Shown here: positions 26,617 to 33,831 of the stretch, in pieces
Position numbering within the stretch: position 1 is the first letter of the stretch
How the letters are laid out: every line of letters starts with the position of its first letter
DNA from: Streptomyces alboflavus
Lineage (GTDB): Bacteria; Actinomycetota; Actinomycetes; Streptomycetales; Streptomycetaceae
Direction: 5' to 3'
Assembly: GCF_000716675.1 (NCBI RefSeq)
Contig: NZ_JNXT01000040.1
Coordinates: forward strand, 62,001-126,000
DNA length: 64,000 nucleotides
Notes under the pieces: generated by a model
Told to the model about the DNA's origin: nothing
Databases searched by the model: none
Seen by the model: the letters and a program-made list of their open reading frames with translations, nothing else
Position numbers and translations under genes: made by a program

Positions 26617-29186
26617 CTCGGCACCCCGACCGGCGTCCGCGCCTCCAGGAACGGCAGCGCGGTGCGGCGCGGGTCCCGCGGACCGCCCCGCAGCGCGGTG
26701 TGCACGGCGAGCAGCACCCCCGCCGTGCCGGTGGCGAGGTCCATGGACAGGCGCAGCAGGCCGTCGAGCGCGAAGGCCCGCCGCCCCCGGAAGCGCACGC
26801 TGTGGAGGCCCAGGCCGCGCAGGTGCGGAGCCAGTGCGGGGCCTGGGCCGGTCAGATGGGCGGTGGCGTGCAGGAGCCCCGCCTGACCGTCCAGGAGGCC
26901 GGGGGAGAGCAGGAGTTCCGTGCCCAGTCCGTCGCGGATGCGGTCGCGTACACGTGCGTAGCAGGGGTCGTCGGTGCGCCGGACGTACGCGTCGAGGACC
27001 AGGCCGATCCCGGCGCTGCCGCGGTCGAGGGTCGAGAGCCACCGCTGCCCGTCCCTGACCTGGACCCGGCCCTCGCGGGGCGCCCCGCAGCGGCCGAGGT
27101 CGCGGGCAAGCGCGGTCTCCGCGAGGCGCAGCCACCGGTCGTCGTCCGTCGCCGCGTGCAGGTGGACGAAGAGCAGGGCCGGGCCCGACCAGCCGTGGGC
27201 GAGCCCCACGGCGTCGGTCGGGCCCGGCAGCCGCCCCCCGCCGGTGACGGTCCGCGCGAGGCGCTCCCCCAGAGCCCGCGCGGCGTCCACGTCACCGAAG
27301 CGCAGCCGCGCCAGACCGATCCCCGCGAGGCCGCCGAACAGGCCCGCGCCGCACCGGTCGAGCCCGATGCCGTCGATCCGGTCGAGGGCCGCGCGCCCCT
27401 GGTCGGTCCGGCCCAGCTCGTCCAGGACGTACGCGACGCCCGCGAGCCCGTCGTACAGCCCCGGGCGCGGCCAGCGGGTGCGCTCTGCTGCCCGCGCCAG
27501 CCAGTCCACGTACTCCTCGAAGGCCCCCTCGAACGCGGGGGCCTCGCCGTACCCGCAGACGAGCAGCGCGTGCAGGACGCCCGCCGCGCCGAACGCGAGC
27601 GACGCGCCCTGGTTGTCGAACTGCCGCACGTCGCCCGGGAAGAGACGGTCCTCGCGCTCCGGCGTCGCGCTGAGCCGGATTGCCTCGGCCAGCGAGTCCA
27701 GGGCGGGGCCGACGTCGGCACCGGGCGCCTCCGGCCAGGGCGAGCCGTCCGGCGGGACGTCGTGGTCGGCGCGCGGCCAGTGCGGCGGCGGGGTCAGCCG
27801 TTCGCACAGCGCGGCGGTGAACTCGGGCCGCACCGGGAAGCGCCTCCGCGTCCAGTCCGTCAGCTGGACGTACTTGTCCCGGTCGAAGCGCAGCAGCGGT
27901 GTCAGCGGACAGAACAGCGCGAGGCTCACCGCAGCGAGCCCGTATTCGTCCACGGACCGCCCCGACCGCGCCCAGCGGGCGGTGAACCCGGGCGTGCCGA
28001 GCGCGGGCCGGTGGTCGTCGGCCTCCGCGAACGCCGTCTCGAAGTCGACGAGGCACACGCTGTCGTCCGGACGCACCATGATGTTGCCGGGCTGGAGGTC
28101 CCCGAAGACGACGCCCCGCGCGTGCAGTGCGGCCACCGCCTCCTCGACGCGGCCGATGAGACCCAGGGCCCAGAGCGTGTACGCGGCGACGTCCGACTCG
28201 TCCGCGCCGTCCCTGAACAGCGGGTGCCGACGGCCCACCGCCTCCTGCAGGGTCTCGCCCTCGACCAGCTCCTCCACCAGGAAGTGGTGCTCCCAGTGCC
28301 GGACGCGCCCGTACAGCGCGGGCACGCACCCGAGCCCGGCAAGGTGCTCCAGCATCTTCTGCTCGTGCGCGAGCCGGGCCACGGCGTCCGCGCCCCGGTC
28401 GTCGAGACCGGCGTGCGGCCGCGCCTCGCGGAGGACCACGCGGCGGCCGGTGCTCTGGTCCACGGCGCGGTAGACCCCGCCGCCGTTGGAGAAGTGCAGC
28501 GCCTTCTCCACCCGGTACGGGAAGCCACCGGGCGCGACCGCCCGGGACGCCTCGATGCGCGCCGCGAGGAAGCCCGGCGGCTCCACCCACGGCGGCACCC
28601 GGAACGACGTGCCCCGCACATCGGGCAGCAGGACGCCGTCGGGGCCCTCGATCGCCGGGACGTACTCGCCGTCCGGCGCGAAGCAGTAGGCCAGGTGGAA
28701 CCCGCCGTAGCGCACGTACAGCGGGCCGTCCTGCCAGCGCAGGTCGCTCAGGACGTACGCGCCCTCGATCCCGCCGAGGAGTGCGGTGAGCCCGGTCAGC
28801 GTCCGTTCCAGCTCCCGCTCGTCGGCCGGGTAGACGGTGACGAGCTTGCCGCTTGCCGAGCGTGGTGCCTGCTTGCTGTTCATGTGGTGGAAGAGCACGG
28901 GGCTGCGCAGGAACTTGAAGCTGACGGAGTGCCTGGTGCAGTGGTCCCAGACGGTGTTGACGACGTGCTCGGCGCGGTCCGCCGTGGCCGAGGCGTGGAT
29001 CTTCCAGCCCTGGCGGGGCAGCGGGACGCCGTCGCGGTGCAGGCTGATCCAGCCGCCGCGCTCCGTTCGCACCCACCCCGAGGGCGCCGGACTGCCGGTG
29101 CGCGCGAAGCGCTGCCCGGTGTCGTCGATGCGGTCGAGCGCGTCCACGAAGCAGTCGTCGGCGACGAGGTGGCCCTGAGCGAGCAT
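26613..29186 (-). CDS. class III lanthionine synthetase LanKC-1
   Basis: An 857-residue three-domain enzyme that phosphorylates Ser/Thr in the precursor, eliminates phosphate and closes thioether or labionin rings. N-terminal lyase domain: GWKIHASA, FKFLRS and SGKLVTVYP keep the conserved lysines. Kinase domain: FSNGGGVYR loop, VVLREARPHAGLD (Arg where many have the ATP Lys), catalytic GDLQPGN and metal-binding VDFE. C-terminal LanC-like domain: Gly-rich barrel repeats but no Cys/Cys/His zinc ligands (GWSGPALLF, GLLDGQAGLL), as is normal in class III. ATG 29186 has AGGAG nine bases upstream. It lies downstream of both precursor genes and is coupled to the MFS gene. Confidence 0.93.
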   Translation of the reverse strand: MLAQGHLVADDCFVDALDRIDDTGQRFARTGSPAPSGWVRTERGGWISLHRDGVPLPRQGWKIHASATADRAEHVVNTVWDHCTRHSVSFKFLRSPVLFHHMNSKQAPRSASGKLVTVYPADERELERTLTGLTALLGGIEGAYVLSDLRWQDGPLYVRYGGFHLAYCFAPDGEYVPAIEGPDGVLLPDVRGTSFRVPPWVEPPGFLAARIEASRAVAPGGFPYRVEKALHFSNGGGVYRAVDQSTGRRVVLREARPHAGLDDRGADAVARLAHEQKMLEHLAGLGCVPALYGRVRHWEHHFLVEELVEGETLQEAVGRRHPLFRDGADESDVAAYTLWALGLIGRVEEAVAALHARGVVFGDLQPGNIMVRPDDSVCLVDFETAFAEADDHRPALGTPGFTARWARSGRSVDEYGLAAVSLALFCPLTPLLRFDRDKYVQLTDWTRRRFPVRPEFTAALCERLTPPPHWPRADHDVPPDGSPWPEAPGADVGPALDSLAEAIRLSATPEREDRLFPGDVRQFDNQGASLAFGAAGVLHALLVCGYGEAPAFEGAFEEYVDWLARAAERTRWPRPGLYDGLAGVAYVLDELGRTDQGRAALDRIDGIGLDRCGAGLFGGLAGIGLARLRFGDVDAARALGERLARTVTGGGRLPGPTDAVGLAHGWSGPALLFVHLHAATDDDRWLRLAETALARDLGRCGAPREGRVQVRDGQRWLSTLDRGSAGIGLVLDAYVRRTDDPCYARVRDRIRDGLGTELLLSPGLLDGQAGLLHATAHLTGPGPALAPHLRGLGLHSVRFRGRRAFALDGLLRLSMDLATGTAGVLLAVHTALRGGPRDPRRTALPFLEARTPVGVPR

Positions 29187-29232
29187 GGTGCGTGCTCCTT
29201 TCCGGAGTCGTTCGGAGTGCGGGGGCAGGGAC

Positions 29233-29280
29233 GCGGAGCCGTGCGGTGCCAGGGGTGCGGAGCCGTGCGGTGCCAGGGGC
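29233..29280 (-). repeat. two 24-bp tandem repeats upstream of LanKC-1
   Basis: Two adjacent 24-base units (23/24 identical) built on GCGGAGCCGTGCGGTGCCAG lie in the leader between the hairpin and the LanKC-1 start. They may be an operator or a slippage product. Confidence 0.7.
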
Positions 29281-29324
29281 GGCGATGACGTTCCGGGTCA
29301 CGGGTGGCGAAGGCGGCGGCGCAC

Positions 29325-29358
29325 GGGGCTCCTGGACCGGGAGAGGTCCAGGAGCCCC
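29325..29358 (-). terminator. hairpin between precursor genes and LanKC-1
   Basis: A perfect 14-bp stem (GGGGCTCCTGGACC and complement) with a 6-base loop, 80 bases after the second precursor stop. Its place suggests a leaky terminator that keeps precursor mRNA more abundant than synthetase mRNA, as in other lanthipeptide operons. The effect is inferred. Confidence 0.8.
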
Positions 29359-29437
29359 GGCTGCCACCGGTGGCACCGGTCGCCCGCCGGCCGAGAGGGG
29401 CCACGGCCGGAAGGCGATCGGGGTGGCAAGCTGTGCG

Positions 29438-29533
29438 TCAGGCGACGCCGCGGGCGCTCTCGAAGCTGTTGGCGCAGGGCCACAGGGAGGGGGTCTCCTC
29501 CTCGAGTTCCTGCAGTTCCAGGATCTCCGCCAT
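29438..29533 (-). CDS. class III lanthipeptide precursor, copy 2 (31 aa)
   Basis: A very short gene. The leader MAEILELQELEEE has the class III ILxLQxLE recognition helix, followed by TPSLWPCANS and the variable tail FESARGVA. Modifiable residues: Thr14, Ser16, Ser23, Ser26 and the single Cys20, so at most one thioether or labionin ring. The start is fixed by GAGGAGGTGA just upstream. It differs from copy 1 mainly in the last eight residues and in conservative leader changes (Ser/Ala2, Asp/Glu6). Sits between LanKC-2 and LanKC-1. Confidence 0.9.
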   Translation of the reverse strand: MAEILELQELEEETPSLWPCANSFESARGVA

Positions 29534-29593
29534 GTGTGTCACCTCCTCGGGACGGTCGCCGTGGTGGCGGGTGGACGCGTGGTGCGGCGCGCG

Positions 29594-29689
29594 TCAGCCC
29601 ATGCCGATGCTGCTGTGCGAGCTGTTGGCGCAGGGCCACAGGGAGGGGGTCTCCTCCTCGAGCTCCTGCAGGTCCAAGATCTCCGACAT
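29594..29689 (-). CDS. class III lanthipeptide precursor, copy 1 (31 aa)
   Basis: Leader MSEILDLQELEEE, then TPSLWPCANS, identical to copy 2, then the tail SHSSIGMG. Residues open to modification: Thr14, Ser16, Ser23, Ser24, Ser26, Ser27 and Cys20. Thr14-x-Ser16-x3-Cys20 is close to, but one residue shorter than, the labionin motif S-x2-S-x3-C. GGGAGGAGGTGAT lies before ATG 29689. It begins eight bases after the LanKC-2 stop. Confidence 0.9.
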   Translation of the reverse strand: MSEILDLQELEEETPSLWPCANSSHSSIGMG

Positions 29690-29696
29690 CCGGGAA

Positions 29697-32312
29697 TCAC
29701 CTCCTCCCGCCTGCTCGTGCGGACGGGGACCGCGGGTCGAGGTAGGGCAGGACGGGCCCTCCCCCCTCGAACGCGGAGTCAAGGGCGAGCAGGACGCCCG
29801 CCGCGCCGGTCGCGAGGTCCGAGGACAGGCGCAGCATCCGGAAGCCGGGGAACGCGAGCTGCCCGCGGTAGGAGTGCGCGTACCAGGCCATGCGGCGCAC
29901 CTGGGCGCGTGCGGCCTCCCGGTCACCGGGGCCGTCCATGGCGGCGAGCACGGCGACGGCGCCCGCCCGGCCGCGCAGCAGCCCGGCGTTGCGCACGTAC
30001 AGGGCGCGGCAGGTGTGCCGCACGGCGTCGAGCGTGGCGGCTAGGCCCGGGTCGGGGCGGCGCCGCAGCAGCGCCCGCAGCGGGAAGGCGAGCCCGCCGC
30101 TGCCGCCGTGCAGGTACGGCAGGTGGTGGGTGCCGTCGAAGAGCGTGAGGGCGCCGTCGGGTCCGGTCGCGCACCGGGCGATGTCGAACCCGAGCGCGCG
30201 GTCGGCGAGTTCCAGGAAGCGGGCCCCGCCGCCGTCCTCGTACAGGTGCAGGAAGAGCAGGGCGATCCCGGCCGGGCCGTGCAGCAGGCCGTAGGGCGGG
30301 GGCGTGCCGGTCCGGGGCGCGGGCGGGCCTTCCAGGACGAGCGCGGCGAGGTCGTCGGCGATGCGCAGGGCCGCGTCGTGCAGCGCGGTGTCGTGGGTGA
30401 CGCGGGCGAACCGCAGCAGGTTCAGGGCGATCCCGGCCTGGCCGCCCGCGAGGTCGGGACGGACTACGCGGGCGTCGAGCGGACGGGAGCGTTCGAGGAC
30501 GGCGAGGGCCCGGTCCCGGTGGCCGAGCAGGTCCAGGGTGAGGGCCACGCCGTGCAGGCCGTCGTAGAGGCCGGGCCGGGGGTCGGGGTCGCGGGTCGCC
30601 GCGTCCGCGAGCCAGTCGGCGTACGCGCCGGGGACGGGCGCGCCCACCCGGTGCAGCGCGTACAGCACACCGGCCGCTCCGTGGCCGAACGACGTCCCGC
30701 CGAGCGACGCCGGGCCGAAAGGCGTGCCGGGGAACAGCCGGTCGGTGCGCTCGGGCGTGGCCATGGCGTGCAGCCCGGCCACCAGCCGCTCGCGGAGGGC
30801 GGGCCAGTCGGGCTGCTCCGCGGCGAGTGCCCGGGCGTCGTCCACGGCGTCGGCGGCGCGGTCGGTGTCGCCCGGCCCCGCGCCCCGGCGCAGGCGTGAC
30901 AGGAGGGTGGCGCCGAAGTCCGGGGGCAGCGGGTAGAGCTCGTCGACCGTCTCCGTGAGGACGCGCAGCGTCGCGGGGGCGCGGTGCGGCACGGGAAGGA
31001 GGAGCCACAGCCGCAGCACGTCCAGGAGATGACGGTGGGCGGCGGCGCCGCGCAGGCCGACCGGCGCGGTGAAGCCCTCCTCGCCGACGGTCGGTGGCCG
31101 GTCGTCCGTGAGATCGGTGGCCGTGCGCAGCCGGGTGAGGACGACGCGGCCGTCGGGGCGCAGGACGATGTGCTCCGGGTCGAGCTCGCCGAGGCGTACG
31201 CCGCGCCGCTGGAGGGCGGTCAGGGCGTCGGCGACACGGTCGGCGACGTCGAGGGCCCACTTCGCGTAGTCCGCGGCCTCGCTCCGCGCCCGGGCCTCGG
31301 TGGTCAGCGGGAAGGCGGCGGCAGCGGCCTCGGCGAGGGTGCGGCCCTCGGGGACCTCGACGGCGAGGAAGTGGTGCCCCGCCCGGACGTGCCGGCCGAC
31401 GACGTCGGGCACGCAGTCCAGGTCCGCGAGGCGTTCCAGGAGGGCGCGTTCGCGGGTGAGGCGGGCGACGGCGTCGTCGCCCCGGACGTCGAGGCCGGCG
31501 TGCGGGCGTGCCTCGTGCAGGAGGACGGGCCGGTCGGTGTCGGACGCGGTGGCGCGGTACGTGCCCTCGCCGGTGGTCAGGGACACGGCCCGGACACCGA
31601 GGTAGGGGAACGGGGACCGCGGCGGGGCGAGCAGGGCCTCCAGGTCGGCGTGCAGGACCTCGGGCAGGGCGACCCAGTCCGGGAGGCGGAAGACCGGGCG
31701 CCGGTCCTCGGGCACGAGGGTGCCGTCGGGCCGTTCGAGTGCGGGCACCAGGTCGTGCTCGTCGCCGGGGGCGGCCGGGTGGCCGCCGGCGGGACATCGC
31801 CGGTCCTCCGCGGCGGCGTAGCGCACGTACAGCGGGCCCGGGCCGTGCCGCAGCGCGCCCGGGACGTACGGTCCTGGCAGCGGTTCGAGGAGCGCGGCCA
31901 GGTCCCCGAGGGCGGTGGCGAGCCCGGCCTCGTCGGCGGGGTGCAGGACCATCAGGTCGGCGCTGGTGAGGCGGTCGGCGCGGACGTCGGCGAGCGCGCG
32001 GGCCGCGGTGACGCCGCGGACCAGGTCGCACGCGAGGCCCCGGTGCACGCAGTACTCCCGGACGATCTCCGCCGTCCGCTCCAGCTGCGGCAGCGTCACC
32101 GAGACGTGGATCCGCCAGCCCTGGCCGGCCGTCCGCACGCCGGGCGGCCGCAGCCGCGCCCACCAGCCGGCCTCCGTGCGCTCCCAGCCGCGCGGCGGTT
32201 CGCGCAGGACGGCGGACAGCCGGTCCGCGGCGTCGTCGGCCAGTCGCTCCGGGAATTCGAAGAAGTCCGGGTCCGCGCGGTAGAAGCGGTCGTAGTCCTG
32301 AAGTTTCATCAT
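29697..32312 (-). CDS. LanKC-2, degenerate class III synthetase (likely pseudo-enzyme)
   Basis: An 871-residue protein with the same three-domain layout as LanKC-1 but lacking its catalytic residues. Lyase region: GWRIHVSV (Lys to Arg), CDLVRG in place of FKFLRS, and TSADLMVLHP in place of SGKLVTVYP. Kinase region: VLLHEARPHAGLD (ATP-Lys position is His), GELDPEH in place of GDLQPGN (catalytic Asp to Glu, Asn to His), and LTRLR in place of LVDFE. The LanC-like C-terminus keeps the Gly-rich barrel repeats (GLLHGPAGIALLFLHLYE) without zinc ligands. It is a full-length open frame with normal codon use, so it is maintained and not decaying. It may scaffold or regulate LanKC-1, or act as cyclase only. 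ATG 32312 has AAAGGA upstream. Confidence 0.88.
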   Translation of the reverse strand: MMKLQDYDRFYRADPDFFEFPERLADDAADRLSAVLREPPRGWERTEAGWWARLRPPGVRTAGQGWRIHVSVTLPQLERTAEIVREYCVHRGLACDLVRGVTAARALADVRADRLTSADLMVLHPADEAGLATALGDLAALLEPLPGPYVPGALRHGPGPLYVRYAAAEDRRCPAGGHPAAPGDEHDLVPALERPDGTLVPEDRRPVFRLPDWVALPEVLHADLEALLAPPRSPFPYLGVRAVSLTTGEGTYRATASDTDRPVLLHEARPHAGLDVRGDDAVARLTRERALLERLADLDCVPDVVGRHVRAGHHFLAVEVPEGRTLAEAAAAAFPLTTEARARSEAADYAKWALDVADRVADALTALQRRGVRLGELDPEHIVLRPDGRVVLTRLRTATDLTDDRPPTVGEEGFTAPVGLRGAAAHRHLLDVLRLWLLLPVPHRAPATLRVLTETVDELYPLPPDFGATLLSRLRRGAGPGDTDRAADAVDDARALAAEQPDWPALRERLVAGLHAMATPERTDRLFPGTPFGPASLGGTSFGHGAAGVLYALHRVGAPVPGAYADWLADAATRDPDPRPGLYDGLHGVALTLDLLGHRDRALAVLERSRPLDARVVRPDLAGGQAGIALNLLRFARVTHDTALHDAALRIADDLAALVLEGPPAPRTGTPPPYGLLHGPAGIALLFLHLYEDGGGARFLELADRALGFDIARCATGPDGALTLFDGTHHLPYLHGGSGGLAFPLRALLRRRPDPGLAATLDAVRHTCRALYVRNAGLLRGRAGAVAVLAAMDGPGDREAARAQVRRMAWYAHSYRGQLAFPGFRMLRLSSDLATGAAGVLLALDSAFEGGGPVLPYLDPRSPSARAGGRR

Positions 32313-32572
32313 GGCGCGGTCCTTTCAGCCGGAATGAGGAGCCGAACCCGCTGCGGGGCGGCGGCTCGGGGGACTGGGTGACGCGGGGAATCCGGGGGAG
32401 AACCCGGGCGGAATACGGACGAGTTCCGGTCACAAGCCAGCTGCTTTCTGGACAGCGGACGCAAGGGGTGGCGGGCCGGAAGCGGAGGGGTGACTGCGGG
32501 GCAATGGCCGGCCGGTGTCCGGCGCGGAATGCCGCTGTGCGACGGCGATATGACGGTGGAATAGCCGCGGCG

Positions 32573-33670
32573 TCAGGCGGAGTGCCGCCCCGCCGCCCCC
32601 TGGGCGGTCACGGCAGCCGGAGTGATGAATTCAGGCGGATTGGTGCGGACCGAACGCCGGTCGAAGCGGGCGATGTCCTCGGCGCTCCCGAAGCGCCGGT
32701 CCATGAGCCGGACGGCCTCCGCCCAGGTCCCCATGGAGTGCACGGAGGACAGGGTCTCCACGACGAACGGATCCTCGAGGCGCGCGAGCGTGCGCTCCCA
32801 CAGCACCGAACCCGGCTCCTCCAGGAGGCTTCCGACCGTGCCCTCGTACACGGGGATCCCCCGCACCAGGCCGTCCGGCTCCACCTGCATCACCAGGGTG
32901 TCGACGCGCCGGGCCACCCGCTCCGGGTTCATCACCAGGTTCATGTTGTCGGTGGTGTGGACGGACACCGAAGGCGGCGCCAGGGCGCGCAGCCTGGAGC
33001 GGAGCGTCTCACTGGTCAGACGGGCGACCTGGTCGTCGTCGAGGAGCTCGTGCGCGCAGAACTCCGGGCGGCTGGCGAGGCCTTCGGGCACGGCGGCGTT
33101 GAACCCCAGGGTGGTCAGGTGCGGGAACCGGTGGGCGATGTCGGCGGCGAAGGCCTCCAACTGCGGTAAGTTGCTGCGGATCACCACACAGTCGATGCCG
33201 AAGCGCAGCCGCCCCCGTGCGGCCGCGCTCCGTTCCCCCGCCACCTCGTCGAGGAGTGCCAACGTCGCAAGGACCCGGTCGAAGGAACCCTTGCGGCCCC
33301 GGATGCGGTCGTGCACCTCGGGCGTCGCCCCGTCGAGGCTGACGATCACCTCGTCGAACCGGTCCGCGAGCCGTTCGGCGAGTGCCCGGCTCATCACCCA
33401 GCCGCTGGTGTTGATCGACAGCTTCACCCCGCCGGCCCGCAGCCGCTCCGCGACGTCGAACACGCCCCGGACGACGAGCGGTTCGCCTCCGGACAGCGCC
33501 ACGACCCGCGGTCCGAGCGTGACGAGCGCGTCCGCGACCCGCAGCATGTCCTCAGGACCGAGCTGCCGCGACGGCCGCCGCCCCGATTCCGAATAGCAGT
33601 GCGAGCACCGCAGCGGGCAGGCGTACGTGGTGTCCCACACGACCACTTCCGGACCGGAACAACGACTCAT
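32573..33670 (-). CDS. radical SAM protein at the head of the lanthipeptide operon
   Basis: A 365-residue radical SAM enzyme: DTTYACPLRCSHCYSESG gives the CX3CX2C cluster (Cys18, Cys22, Cys25), followed by ALSGGEPL and the barrel motifs SINTSG and IVSLDGATPEVHDRIRG. The C-terminal part has a SPASM-like layout (QVEPDGLVRGIPVYEGTVGS) but the cysteines that would bind auxiliary clusters are missing. Peptide-modifying members install C-C, C-S or D-residue changes; here it may act on the LWPC region of the precursors, which is inference. ATG 33670 is preferred over GTG 33679. It is divergent from the sensor kinase and 260 bases upstream of LanKC-2; no further precursor was found in that gap. Confidence 0.88.
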   Translation of the reverse strand: MSRCSGPEVVVWDTTYACPLRCSHCYSESGRRPSRQLGPEDMLRVADALVTLGPRVVALSGGEPLVVRGVFDVAERLRAGGVKLSINTSGWVMSRALAERLADRFDEVIVSLDGATPEVHDRIRGRKGSFDRVLATLALLDEVAGERSAAARGRLRFGIDCVVIRSNLPQLEAFAADIAHRFPHLTTLGFNAAVPEGLASRPEFCAHELLDDDQVARLTSETLRSRLRALAPPSVSVHTTDNMNLVMNPERVARRVDTLVMQVEPDGLVRGIPVYEGTVGSLLEEPGSVLWERTLARLEDPFVVETLSSVHSMGTWAEAVRLMDRRFGSAEDIARFDRRSVRTNPPEFITPAAVTAQGAAGRHSA

Positions 33671-33831
33671 GACAGCCACCCGTTCTCGAGGAATCCGCGC
33701 CGGCGATTGAGTTCAGAGTCTTCTCGCCGACGCCATTCCGCGGCACCCGGGCACCCCCCAAACCGTATGGCGGTTTTCCTCCATGCGCGGTGGATTATTT
33801 CCGTGGACGACCGTCGTGACGACGGCCGATA

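Noticed and set aside
26700..29288. Plus-strand frame of 862 codons opposite LanKC-1
   Set aside because: Antisense shadow; LanKC-1 has clear catalytic motifs on the minus strand.
32313..32572. A third lanthipeptide precursor between LanKC-2 and the radical SAM gene
   Set aside because: No short frame with an LxLQxLE leader and ribosome site was found there.
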